The notes under the pieces are model-generated. The model had not been told where the DNA came from. It saw only the letters and a program-made list of their open reading frames with translations, and did no database searches. Shown here in pieces: positions 14,855 to 22,715 of a stretch of 22,905 nucleotides of DNA. The stretch spans positions 1 to 22,905 of the forward strand of contig JBEGVN010000090.1 of NCBI GenBank assembly GCA_041178325.1, given 5' to 3'. Made by a program: the position numbers and the translations under genes. Numbering within the stretch: position 1 is the first letter of the stretch; every line of letters starts with the position of its first letter. Origin of the DNA: UBA6136 sp041178325 (GTDB lineage Bacteria; Pseudomonadota; Gammaproteobacteria; Methylococcales; Methylococcaceae).

Positions 14855-14998
14855 ATGAACAATCCTCAGCGTATCGGCCTTTTTCTCATCGCCCTTAGCC
14901 TCATATCCGGCTGCAGCACCTGGAGCGGTTTTGGACAAGACCTTCAAAAATTGGGGAGGAAAATCGAAAAGCAGGGGGACAAGGACAAAGGGAATTAG
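14855..14998 (+). CDS. Entericidin-like small lipoprotein
   Basis: A 47-residue protein with a hydrophobic signal and lipobox LISGC, so the mature protein would begin at Cys20 with an attached lipid. After that, GFGQDLQKLGRKIEKQ is the short amphipathic stretch typical of the entericidin EcnA/EcnB family. Entericidins are small stress-related envelope lipoproteins; the bacteriolytic or protective role reported in enterobacteria may not apply here. The frame is open much further upstream, but that part is antisense to trpG, and the ATG at 14855 is the only start that gives a sensible signal peptide. The ribosome-binding site is weak. The gene is divergent from trpG. Confidence 0.78.
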   Translation: MNNPQRIGLFLIALSLISGCSTWSGFGQDLQKLGRKIEKQGDKDKGN

Positions 14999-15083
14999 CC
15001 TCTAGAGCAGACTACCTTTCACCCATAAATCCGGGGCTTGGGAAATATTCACCGGCTGAATCTTGCACATACAATCCCTGCAT

Positions 15084-15111
15084 TTGAAATACACTCGCCC
15101 CCGCCTACAAT
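15084..15111 (+). promoter_or_regulatory. Sigma-70 type promoter before the exported protein gene
   Basis: TTGAAA (15084-15089) and TACAAT (15106-15111) are separated by 16 nt; each hexamer matches the consensus at five of six positions. Transcription would start near 15118, giving a leader of about 95 nt before the gene at 15214. Confidence 0.65.
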
Positions 15112-15117
15112 CGCTTT

Positions 15118-15150
15118 GTGCCTAAATGCCCGAAGAGGTCCATCCGGCAC
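15118..15150 (+). other. Possible hairpin at the 5' end of the leader
   Basis: GTGCC (15118-15122) can pair with GGCAC (15146-15150), placing a stem-loop exactly at the predicted transcript start. Five base pairs with a 23-nt loop is weak by itself. A 5'-terminal stem would be consistent with mRNA protection, but this is inference. Confidence 0.3.
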
Positions 15151-15213
15151 ATCGCGCTGGGGCCTGGCCTCAGGTCACGGCAAGAAATAAAACCTTCACG
15201 GAGCCCTCATTCC

Positions 15214-15825
15214 ATGATCAAAAAAATTTTAGCGGCCAGCGCTCTGCTGGCATCTTTCACCGCGGGTGCAGCGAACTGTAACCTTGAAAACATCAAGGGC
15301 AATTGGATTTGGTACCTTCCGGGTTCGGATTTTACGCAGCAGATCAACCAGCAATGTTCCGTCTACATTTCTGTCGCTCGTGGAAACAGTCCCTATGCAA
15401 CCGTGACGGGGTTATGTACTGACCTTGTATCGGGATACGTCGGCACCGTACTTCCAGGCAGCACGGTGACTTTTGTGAACAAAAGTTGCAATCTGGTTGG
15501 CACCTTCATCACCGGCGAGGCTCCGCCTGCCGATGTGATCGCACCCTCTCTAACGGTGACAACCTATATCAATGCACTGGTCTCGACCAACAAGAAGTCA
15601 CTTTCAGGGGCATGGAACACCAATCTCTCCATCAATCCCACCCTGACAAGTCTTGTCGCTGCAGGCTCCATTAGCGGACAAGTCGGTTCGATAGCAGAGC
15701 CCATCAACACCATTCAGAGCGTTGTCGCCAGTGGCGCACCGGTGACATCAACGGTGGTCTCGCCTTTGACCCCCGCGCCTGCTTGCCCCGGCAACAGCTG
15801 CAATGCTCCTGGTAGGAACAAATAA
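15214..15825 (+). CDS. Exported cysteine-containing protein of unknown function
   Basis: A 203-residue protein I do not recognise. It has a signal peptide (1 to about 19, cleavage near TAGA-AN) and a mature part rich in Ser, Thr, Val and Gly, likely beta-structured. Six cysteines lie in the mature part: four in the first half (ANCNL, QQCSV, GLCTD, KSCNL) and a C-terminal CPGNSC. The ATG at 15214 has GGAG about 10 nt upstream; the frame extends back to 15118, but that part has no signal-peptide logic. The gene has its own sigma-70-like promoter and ends at a strong bidirectional terminator, so it is a single-gene unit. A periplasmic or surface role is inferred from the signal peptide. Confidence 0.75.
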   Translation: MIKKILAASALLASFTAGAANCNLENIKGNWIWYLPGSDFTQQINQQCSVYISVARGNSPYATVTGLCTDLVSGYVGTVLPGSTVTFVNKSCNLVGTFITGEAPPADVIAPSLTVTTYINALVSTNKKSLSGAWNTNLSINPTLTSLVAAGSISGQVGSIAEPINTIQSVVASGAPVTSTVVSPLTPAPACPGNSCNAPGRNK

Positions 15826-15849
15826 GCCGGATTGAGCCGAAAAAAAGCG

Positions 15850-15885
15850 AGAGGGCCTGATGCGTTGTCATCGGCCCTCTTTTTT
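15850..15885. terminator. Bidirectional intrinsic terminator
   Basis: AGAGGGCC (15850-15857) pairs with GGCCCTCT (15873-15880), and the inner GATG/CATC extends the stem past one bulged T. On the plus strand a run of T (15880-15885) follows. On the minus strand a run of seven T (complement of 15840-15846) follows three bases after the stem. It therefore serves both the exported-protein gene and the convergent beta-CA gene. Confidence 0.88.
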
Positions 15886-15925
15886 ATTGGCGCCGCGCGG
15901 TCCCCAGCGGTGAAGCTACATCAAT

Positions 15926-16540
15926 TCATGATGGGACTTCTTTGGGAGCCGTTCTCACGATTTCCTTGATCAGACCATCCTCGATGCCATAAACGCATCC
16001 GTGCAACATTGGCCGTTGGCGACGCTCCCAGGCCGAACGAACAATGGGCGAAAGACTCAAGTTTTTTACCTGTTGAAGCACGTTCAATTCAACAAAACGG
16101 CGACAACGCTGATCGAAATCCTCGACCAGTGACAAATCGCGCTCATGCAGCGCATAGGTCTCACGAATGGGTTTTAGCCATTTATTGACGACAGTCAGCT
16201 CGGGATTCGGAGCATCCATGGCCGCCAAAATTCCTCCACAGTTGTAATGCCCACAAACGACAATATGTGAGACCTTTAGAACGTCAATGGCATATTGAAG
16301 GACGCTGGTAGCATTAAAGTCTTCTGCCAGCAATTGATTGGCGATGTTTCGGTGAACGAACACCTCACCAGGATCGGCATTCACGACGATTTCAGACGGA
16401 ACGCGACTGTCCGAGCACCCAAGCCAAAGAACTTGCGGTGACTGCACCTTGCTAAGCCGCTTGAAATAGGTGGGGCTCAGCTCCGTCATTTCGGCTGCCC
16501 ACGCCTTGTTGTCAAGCAACATACGGTCAAAAATATCCAT
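15926..16540 (-). CDS. can: Beta-carbonic anhydrase (Can type)
   Basis: Cytoplasmic zinc enzyme for CO2/bicarbonate interconversion, 204 residues, no signal peptide. Zinc site: Cys42, Asp44 (with Arg46), His98 and Cys101, at the same positions as E. coli Can. Trp39 and Arg64, which together with a C-terminal Tyr form the allosteric bicarbonate site of type II beta-CAs, are also present (VYGIEDGL holds Tyr184), so pH- and bicarbonate-dependent regulation is likely. It follows the SulP transporter by 9 nt. Together they would bring in bicarbonate and equilibrate it with CO2. Confidence 0.97.
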   Translation of the reverse strand: MDIFDRMLLDNKAWAAEMTELSPTYFKRLSKVQSPQVLWLGCSDSRVPSEIVVNADPGEVFVHRNIANQLLAEDFNATSVLQYAIDVLKVSHIVVCGHYNCGGILAAMDAPNPELTVVNKWLKPIRETYALHERDLSLVEDFDQRCRRFVELNVLQQVKNLSLSPIVRSAWERRQRPMLHGCVYGIEDGLIKEIVRTAPKEVPS

Positions 16541-16549
16541 GGCTGTATC

Positions 16550-18133
16550 TCAGTTGTGAAGACAGCCTTCAACGGAGGGCACATCGTCGAGACACGAGGC
16601 ACACAGTGGTCCTGATACTCCGAGCACGTTTCGAAGCGTAACCGAGATCTCCCGGAATCGCGCCGTTTCCCCATAGTCTGCAATGCAATCCAGAATGTCG
16701 CGATCCATGAATTCTGCGCGGCCTCCGTCAATCACGACAAAACTCTTTGGCTCAATTTGATCGAGCAGCATTCGAAGTCTGATCTTGTTTAAAAAGGTCG
16801 CATCCTTTCTAAAACGAATGAGATAGTTGTTTTTATCCTGAGTCAGCGTAATTCCAGAGTGGAAATTTGATTTGATGATAAAAATCAGGCCGACCACGGA
16901 ACCGATCAAAACGCCCTTGAGGAGGTCATCGACGAGAATCGCGAGTACAGTCACCACGAATGGAATGAACTGGTCTCTCCCCCGATACCACATGCTCATC
17001 ACCATACGGGGCTGCGCGAGCCGGAAACCCGTCACTAACAAGATTGCTGCAAGGGCCGCCAGCGGGATCAGGTTGATCCAGGCGACCAGAAACATCAGGC
17101 TGCTCAGAAGCAGAAACCCATGAATAACAGCCGCATTCCGGCTTCTGGCACCGGCATTGAGATTGGTCGTGCTACGAACAATGACTGACGTAATAGGGAG
17201 CCCGCCGATACTCGCACTCAAAAGATTACCTACCCCCTGGGCAATCAACTCCCGATTTCTGGGGGTCGGACGTTTCAAAGGATCCAGACGATCCAGAGCC
17301 TCGATACTCAGAAGCGTTTCAACGCTCGCCAGGACAGCAATCTGTATGGCGTGTATGGCGATTTCTGGATGGGTGATTTGAGAAAAATCAGGGGTATTGA
17401 GCCCCTCGAAAAGATGCGAGAGGCTTTGCAGGACCGGGAGAGACACCAGATGCTGGGAAGAGAGATCCAGCGATGTCCCGCGACTGAAAAACTCAAATCC
17501 AACTCCCCAAACGACCGCGAGCAAAGGACCCGGAAGGTAAGAGGCCACAGTCCATCGTCCTCGGAGCAACTGGTCCCACATCACGATGATGGCCACAGCC
17601 CCCAGAAAGACCAAGAGTGGGCCCAACGAAATACTGGATACAGCCTCCATAATCTCATCCAGAATGAACCCCGGGGTTTCTGGAGAATAGGTCTCATCAA
17701 CAAGGGGATCAGCACCAAATCCGACCGCATGCGGAAGCTGCTTGAGGATCAGTATCAAGCCGATCGCAAAAAGCATTCCCCGAATGACGGCGTTCGGAAA
17801 AATCGACCCCAGAACTCCGGCACCGATAAGACCCAGACCGATTTGTAACAGCCCGGCAAGGAAGGACGCGAGCAGAAACCCTTCGAAACTTCCCAAGTCC
17901 TGAATGGCACTCAGCACGATCACCGCCATGCCTGCAGCAGGCCCTGAAACACTCAAGGGCGATGCGCTCATAAGAGCCACGACCGTGCCCCCGACAATCC
18001 CCGCAATCAAGCCCGACATGAGAGGAGCACCCGAAGCAAGGGCCACACCAAGAGATAAAGGCAGTGCAACCAGGAAAACCACAATTCCCGCAGGCAAATC
18101 GTGAGACAAATCCCCAAGAATGCTGTTTTTCAT
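16550..18133 (-). CDS. SulP (SLC26) family anion transporter with STAS domain
   Basis: A 527-residue inner-membrane transporter. The N-terminal part (DLPAGIVVFLVALPLSLGVALASG) and SVSGPAAGMAV are classic SulP motifs. Conserved helix segments follow, including NLLSASIGGLPITSVIVRSTTNLNAGA. A short STAS domain occupies about residues 450-510 (VVIDGGRAEFMDRDILDCI). Members carry sulfate or bicarbonate. The directly following beta-CA gene favours bicarbonate here, which is inference from context. ATG start at 18133 with no strong ribosome-binding site. The upstream region is divergent from the GT87 gene. Confidence 0.93.
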   Translation of the reverse strand: MKNSILGDLSHDLPAGIVVFLVALPLSLGVALASGAPLMSGLIAGIVGGTVVALMSASPLSVSGPAAGMAVIVLSAIQDLGSFEGFLLASFLAGLLQIGLGLIGAGVLGSIFPNAVIRGMLFAIGLILILKQLPHAVGFGADPLVDETYSPETPGFILDEIMEAVSSISLGPLLVFLGAVAIIVMWDQLLRGRWTVASYLPGPLLAVVWGVGFEFFSRGTSLDLSSQHLVSLPVLQSLSHLFEGLNTPDFSQITHPEIAIHAIQIAVLASVETLLSIEALDRLDPLKRPTPRNRELIAQGVGNLLSASIGGLPITSVIVRSTTNLNAGARSRNAAVIHGFLLLSSLMFLVAWINLIPLAALAAILLVTGFRLAQPRMVMSMWYRGRDQFIPFVVTVLAILVDDLLKGVLIGSVVGLIFIIKSNFHSGITLTQDKNNYLIRFRKDATFLNKIRLRMLLDQIEPKSFVVIDGGRAEFMDRDILDCIADYGETARFREISVTLRNVLGVSGPLCASCLDDVPSVEGCLHN

Positions 18134-18423
18134 AGTGATTAGCGGATCAAGTAAATGCAGGTCTTCGGATTAAATCGGTTTATTTGAACCGTTTTCTAGA
18201 TACTGTATCGAAATCAGGTCCAAATGAACACACGACGCAAAGAGTGATGACCTGAGAGGGATATGCTGGGATCTTATCAATGCTCTTTCGTCTCATATGT
18301 TAAGCATACATTTTCTGTATTCGACTTAATCTACTGGCACTTGCAGAATCAAACCCCATTGTTAAACATGACTTCATGTGGGTAGGTTCTCGCCCTTCAT
18401 ACAGGATGCGCAAGGATATTTCG
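18134..18423. promoter_or_regulatory. AT-rich divergent intergenic region with several palindromes
   Basis: This is the longest gene-free stretch. It holds the start regions of sulP (-) and the GT87 gene (+). Visible palindromes are GATAC-T-GTATC (18199-18209), TCAGGTC/GACCTGA (18214-18220 and 18249-18255), TATG-N5-CATA (18296-18308) and ACATGA-CT-TCATGT (18366-18379). A weak sulP promoter reading leftward could be TTGGAC with TATCTA 15 nt on, overlapping the first palindrome. The third has the T-N11-A shape recognised by LysR-type regulators. No regulator gene is adjacent. Operator roles are inference. Confidence 0.45.
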
Positions 18424-19707
18424 ATGAGATTTTCCTCTTTGGCTGACAACTTCTTTTCGAAGCTTTCACGGTTTGGCGACGCACTTGATCAGAGTCAGTT
18501 TCTTGAAAGGATGCTGAAAGCTTGCTTGCTGGTCACTCTGGGTATCGCGGCTCTTCGTTTTGCCTACGTCGATTTCATTAGCAAAGAGCCATTTATCACG
18601 GACTTCAACGCCTTTTATCTCGCGGGCAAGCTGGCGCTTGAACGGAAGCTGGCTGTCGCCTATGACTTTCAACAAATGAATCAGGCACAGCTTGATTTTT
18701 ATGGGATTGAAGGATTTCTTCCTTGGAGTTATCCACCTCCTTTCGATCTGATCGTCGCCCTTTTGGCTATTCCACCAATTGGCGTTGCATCCTTTCTTTT
18801 CTCAGGATTCTCGCTTCTCGGCTATCTCCATTTACTCGATCAAGTCGCCGGAGGATCAAGACGCCTAATCAGATTCATTCTGCTGCCAACGCTGCTACTT
18901 AACCTCACCGTTGGCCAAAATGGTCTACTCACAGGGATGCTTCTTTGTAGCTTTTGCGGTTTGACGCTCAAAAGAAGCCCTTGGGCGGGAATACCTTTGG
19001 GCCTAATGATTATCAAGCCCCATCTCGCGGTTGGTTTCGTACTTTTCTTATTGTTGGCACGCAATGGCCCAACTCTTCGACTTGCAGCCCTTACAGCGGG
19101 CTGTTTCGCTGGCGTCTCGACGTGGCTCCTTGGGCCTGATGTCTGGTTTGAATTTGCTCACGGGATCAGAGAGTCTGCTTCATTCCTCAAAGCGGGGGTT
19201 TACCCCCTTTTCAGAATGACATCCTTTTTTGCGAACATCTACACGCTCACAGATAATCTCGCCTTAAGCCAAGCAATACAGGCCATCTCGATTGCCCTCG
19301 CGACAGTGTGGATATTCCTCATCTACTGGCTGAAACTTTCGGCAAGAGAACAGCTGGGGATGGTTGCATTGACCTCCCCGTTCTTCAGCCCTTATTTCTA
19401 TGATTACGACCTTCCGATCATCGGTATCGGAATTGCGCTCTTATACCCCGCAATGACAGGCCATTTAAAAACTGGGGAGCGAATTACTGCCATCACGAGT
19501 TTCATCTTGGCTGAGTCGGGCTGGATCTTCTGCCTTTTTTCGACTTCTCTCGGGTCAGCAGCAACACCAGGATCCAGCGGCAAACCTCCCTCACTGGGTG
19601 CCCCCCTGCTACTGATCGGCCTCATTTGTTGCTCGAAAGCGGCCTGGAGAGCGCATAAGGCGAGCCGCGTCGCTGAGTGTGCAGGAGGTTTACCCGCCCC
19701 CAGGTAA
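18424..19707 (+). CDS. GT87 / DUF2029 family membrane glycosyltransferase
   Basis: A 427-residue multi-pass membrane protein of the GT87/DUF2029 family (GT-C fold), which uses polyprenyl-phosphate-linked sugars and adds them on the outer face of the inner membrane. Family features are the acidic loop TDFNAFYLAGKL after the first helix, WSYPPPFDLIVALLA, NLTVGQNGLL, MIIKPHLAVGF and FFSPYFYDYDLPII; about ten helices are visible. The ATG at 18424 is chosen because AAGGA lies 7 nt before it; earlier in-frame ATGs (18376, 18406) lack this. It ends 4 nt from the convergent Tad lipoprotein gene. The glycan or lipid acceptor is unknown; a link to the pilus is possible but unsupported. Confidence 0.87.
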   Translation: MRFSSLADNFFSKLSRFGDALDQSQFLERMLKACLLVTLGIAALRFAYVDFISKEPFITDFNAFYLAGKLALERKLAVAYDFQQMNQAQLDFYGIEGFLPWSYPPPFDLIVALLAIPPIGVASFLFSGFSLLGYLHLLDQVAGGSRRLIRFILLPTLLLNLTVGQNGLLTGMLLCSFCGLTLKRSPWAGIPLGLMIIKPHLAVGFVLFLLLARNGPTLRLAALTAGCFAGVSTWLLGPDVWFEFAHGIRESASFLKAGVYPLFRMTSFFANIYTLTDNLALSQAIQAISIALATVWIFLIYWLKLSAREQLGMVALTSPFFSPYFYDYDLPIIGIGIALLYPAMTGHLKTGERITAITSFILAESGWIFCLFSTSLGSAATPGSSGKPPSLGAPLLLIGLICCSKAAWRAHKASRVAECAGGLPAPR

Positions 19708-19711
19708 GACC

Positions 19712-20041
19712 TCAGGGGGATGAGGATTGCCCACCAGCTGAGCCTCCACCACCAATATTCAACTGCGGCAAAGCACGCACTCTCGGCGGGGATCCAAAAT
19801 CAGATTGATAGGTTCTCTGAAGGAGGACTGCTCCCTTTTGCCCCTCAATCCCATCAGGCGCATAGGCTTCTGGATGTTGCGCCTTGTATCCGTTGTAGGT
19901 GGATTGCACGACCATGTTTCTGACTGATTGGCCATAATCGGCGCTAACTTTCTTAGGATTGGAGCTCCAGGTGCTACAGCCACCTAGAATGAGCGAAAAG
20001 CACAGCATCCAGAATCGTCGATCAATGCACACCTTCGACAC
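19712..20041 (-). CDS. Tad-locus small lipoprotein
   Basis: A 109-residue protein with a signal and lipobox (LGGC, Cys22), so the mature form is a lipoprotein. The mature part contains GQSVRNMVVQST and APDGIEGQKGAVLLQRTYQSDF. This resembles small lipoproteins I associate with Tad/Flp pilus loci, where a short N-terminal conserved patch is followed by a DG..G motif. The tail is glycine- and serine-rich. The start is a GTG at 20041: AGGAGG overlaps the stop codon of the secretin gene and lies 5 nt before it. It is the last gene of the visible pilus operon and possibly helps the secretin assemble (a pilotin-like role), which is inference. Confidence 0.75.
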   Translation of the reverse strand: MSKVCIDRRFWMLCFSLILGGCSTWSSNPKKVSADYGQSVRNMVVQSTYNGYKAQHPEAYAPDGIEGQKGAVLLQRTYQSDFGSPPRVRALPQLNIGGGGSAGGQSSSP

Positions 20042-20050
20042 GATGCCCTC

Positions 20051-21559
20051 CTACATGCCTTGACCGAAATGACCACGAAGCCCCCCACCGTAGCGGAGAT
20101 CATCTTCCGGCGCACGATGTTTGGGCGGCGCCTGCCCTTCGGTCCGGCCCATGATGTAGAACTCGGTATCCGTTGGTTCACTCACAACATCTGTCGGCAG
20201 CCGCATTTTGTTGCTATCCAATGGCTTGACCAGATGGGGCGTCACAAAAATCATGAGTTCTGTTTCATCCTTGAGGAACTGTTGACTGGTGAATAATTGC
20301 CCCAAAATCGGGATTTCTCCAAGCCCCGGAAACTTGGTGATACTTTCACGCATATTGTCACTGATCAGGCCTGCAATCCCCAACGTCTGACCGTCGTCCA
20401 ACTCCGTAGACGAAGCCGCATTTCGCTTTCTGAGCGAAGGCACAAAGAACGTGGAAGTCGTGTTGGTGGTAATCGACAGCGAATTGGTCTCATTGATCTC
20501 ACTCACCGAGATATTCAGCTTCAGGCTGATACGACCTGAATTGAGAACCACCGGCAAAAACTTGAGAATGACCCCATATTCCTTGAATTGGACGGTAATT
20601 CCACCCCCGGTACCGCTTTGAGCACCAAACTGCGGGACGGGAATCGGAAATTCGCCACCGGAGACAAACTCCGCATCCTGACCTGAAATGGTGGTCAGAT
20701 TTGGTTCTGCCAATATCTTCGCGAGTCCATTCGTCTTTGCGGCATTAATGACCGTCTGGACCGTAGCATCACTGCCGACGAAATTGAAAAAGAGGGTTGC
20801 CGGATTGACCGCTGCTGAGGCCGCCTTCAGTGCAGCAATCATCTGCCCAGCGCCAATGGCTCCCCCGGCCATATCGCCGCTCCCACCAAAGGCATTGAAG
20901 TCCACCTTGAGTGTCCTCGAGAGGGTACGGGCGATTTCTGCAACGGTGACTCCGAGCATCACCTGCTGAGGCCCCCCGACTTGCATCAGATTAACAACAT
21001 TACCTACGGTGTGGTTTTGGAAGGTAGGGGTCCCCGGGATGCTCTGTCCGGGAGCCGCGCTTGCTCCAGTGCTCCCGGTGGTTTGCCCGGGAATGAAAGT
21101 GGCGGCAATCGAAAGGATGCCATTCATCTTTTCGATACTGGAAACTTGCCCCGAAAGCACAATCGACCCTTGTGATGAATGGATATTCGGTCGTTCTCCC
21201 GGAAACACCTCATTGAGTTTTTCTCGCAGCCCCTCCAAGTCATGGGTGATCTCAATTTCAAGCGTTCGATAACAATCCTTCGGACGACACAGCACCACAT
21301 TGGTATCGCCTATCCTTTTTCCAAGTATGTAAAGGTGATTCGCATCCAGCTTTTGAACGTCGGCGATATCCGCATTACCGACCGCAACGCTCTCAACACC
21401 TTTAGGAAGGTTGATTACACGGCCCTTGTGAAGCGGGATTTGCTCGACGCTGCCGGCGTATCCTCGGGGCGTAGCCATAAAAAAAAGCAAACCCAACAAA
21501 AGAATTTTTGACCAGAGTCTCATGGCGTTGGATTTTTGAAGCATGCGTCGATTGGCCAT
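20051..21559 (-). CDS. cpaC: Tad/Flp pilus secretin CpaC/RcpA
   Basis: Outer-membrane secretin through which the Flp pilus is exported. It is 502 residues from the ATG at 21559, whose ATG comes one base after the TGA of the preceding gene (TGATATG), which suggests coupled translation. A start at the ATG ending at 21523 would give a neater signal peptide (cleavage after YA). The N-terminal pilus-formation domain shows GRVINLPKGVESVAVGNADIAD and GKRIGDTNVVL. A BON-like region follows (about 125-165), then the secretin domain with ILAEPNLTTISGQ, FVSGGEFPIPV, GVILKFLPVV and DGQTLGIAGLI. Length and motifs are typical; no truncation. Confidence 0.95.
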   Translation of the reverse strand: MANRRMLQKSNAMRLWSKILLLGLLFFMATPRGYAGSVEQIPLHKGRVINLPKGVESVAVGNADIADVQKLDANHLYILGKRIGDTNVVLCRPKDCYRTLEIEITHDLEGLREKLNEVFPGERPNIHSSQGSIVLSGQVSSIEKMNGILSIAATFIPGQTTGSTGASAAPGQSIPGTPTFQNHTVGNVVNLMQVGGPQQVMLGVTVAEIARTLSRTLKVDFNAFGGSGDMAGGAIGAGQMIAALKAASAAVNPATLFFNFVGSDATVQTVINAAKTNGLAKILAEPNLTTISGQDAEFVSGGEFPIPVPQFGAQSGTGGGITVQFKEYGVILKFLPVVLNSGRISLKLNISVSEINETNSLSITTNTTSTFFVPSLRKRNAASSTELDDGQTLGIAGLISDNMRESITKFPGLGEIPILGQLFTSQQFLKDETELMIFVTPHLVKPLDSNKMRLPTDVVSEPTDTEFYIMGRTEGQAPPKHRAPEDDLRYGGGLRGHFGQGM

Positions 21560-21560
21560 A

Positions 21561-22715
21561 TCAATTGACGATTACCGGAGGAGAGACAAGATAGGTTTTG
21601 CTGGAAACCCCTGAGCCACTGAGCTTGCAGTTAAATCCCGTATTCGAGACCCCCGGAACGACCGCATTCGATGCCGGAAGCAGCTGGAAGTCGATAGATT
21701 TGTCATTTCCTCCTGACGAGGCAATAAGCTTGACACAGGCATAGGCATCAATGGGTGCCCAAGTTCCAGGGGTCACATTGCCGCTGACCACGGGCAAAAA
21801 GGCACCCATGGGGAGGCCAAGTCCATCCAACTCACCATACAGATTCGTTTTCGCCCCTTGCGCCTGATAGATCCAGATGTTTTGGCCTAACGTGACCTGA
21901 GGTCCATAACCATTGATGAAGGCTTTCACATCGGCATCCGAATTCGTGCCCATCGTAAAGGTGGTCCACATACCCGTCGCGGGGCAAGCCGCCGTGGTTT
22001 CACCAATAATGACATTCGATCCCCAGTTACTGCCAACGCGAATTACAAAGGGCTGCCCAATCGTCTGGTTTGGGCAGCCTATGCAAAGAGGAGTCGTTTG
22101 CGTTGCCAACTTTGGCTGCTGCTTAGTCGAATCCCAGAATTGATCAAACAGACACTGACTTAAGGCTACAGGAAGGAGCTGGTTGGGGTTGGCCGTTGCA
22201 GGCGCATAATCGCCAATGGCAACCACAGTCACAGAAGGCGAAAACGAGTTGATCCCAAGGACCGAGGCAAAAAGACTGCTGACCACCTGATTAAGATTGC
22301 CTTTTTTCTCGAGGACCACCTTGAGTGCGGGGACCATCGTTCCACCGGGCGACCACGTTTGCAGACCCAGCTGTGGATTGGAAGTGTCCCACCCTCCAGC
22401 CTTGACCAGCGTCGCTTCAACTGCAGCCACCCCGTTGGACTGGTTTTTAAGGTTAACCAGGGCTGTCTTTGCGTTTGCTTCTGCCAGTGTCAGGTTAGGT
22501 ACCGCCCCACCCACTCCAGGATTTGCCAAAGCCGAAGCACCGACAACTGCCGCTGCATCCGCTGCATTCTTGAGCTGGCCCTGCGCAACCAGGACGTTGC
22601 CAACATCCAGCGATAGCGCCGTGACCCCCAAAAGCGCCGTCATACCGACCGCGACTAGGGGCAGAATGGATCCCCGCTCACGATTTCTCGCGCAGGCGAA
22701 GAAAGCCCGTTTCAC
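21561..22715 (-). CDS. TadG-like pilus assembly protein
   Basis: A 384-residue envelope protein with the Tad-type N-terminal region: RERGSILPLVAVGMTALLG, a single membrane helix, then SLDVGNVLVAQGQLKNAADAAAV, as in TadE/TadG proteins. The long extracytoplasmic part carries six cysteines (around residues 187, 206, 209, 243, 325 and 360 in the numbering used here, approximate), enough for three disulfides. No von Willebrand domain is evident. I choose the GTG at 22715: GGGGAGG lies just upstream and it overlaps the stop of the cpaB frame as GTGA. A TTG at 22763 would also be in frame but lies well inside the upstream gene. Confidence 0.85.
   Translation of the reverse strand: MKRAFFACARNRERGSILPLVAVGMTALLGVTALSLDVGNVLVAQGQLKNAADAAAVVGASALANPGVGGAVPNLTLAEANAKTALVNLKNQSNGVAAVEATLVKAGGWDTSNPQLGLQTWSPGGTMVPALKVVLEKKGNLNQVVSSLFASVLGINSFSPSVTVVAIGDYAPATANPNQLLPVALSQCLFDQFWDSTKQQPKLATQTTPLCIGCPNQTIGQPFVIRVGSNWGSNVIIGETTAACPATGMWTTFTMGTNSDADVKAFINGYGPQVTLGQNIWIYQAQGAKTNLYGELDGLGLPMGAFLPVVSGNVTPGTWAPIDAYACVKLIASSGGNDKSIDFQLLPASNAVVPGVSNTGFNCKLSGSGVSSKTYLVSPPVIVN

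Noticed and set aside
14297..14998. 233-residue plus-strand frame as one protein
   Set aside because: All but the last 47 codons is antisense to trpG or promoter DNA. Only the C-terminal part, starting at 14855 with a signal and lipobox, is a credible gene.
18334..18349. Sigma-54-like elements TGGCAC and TTGCAG upstream of the GT87 gene
   Set aside because: The two elements are directly adjacent. Sigma-54 promoters need about five bases between them, so the spacing is wrong.
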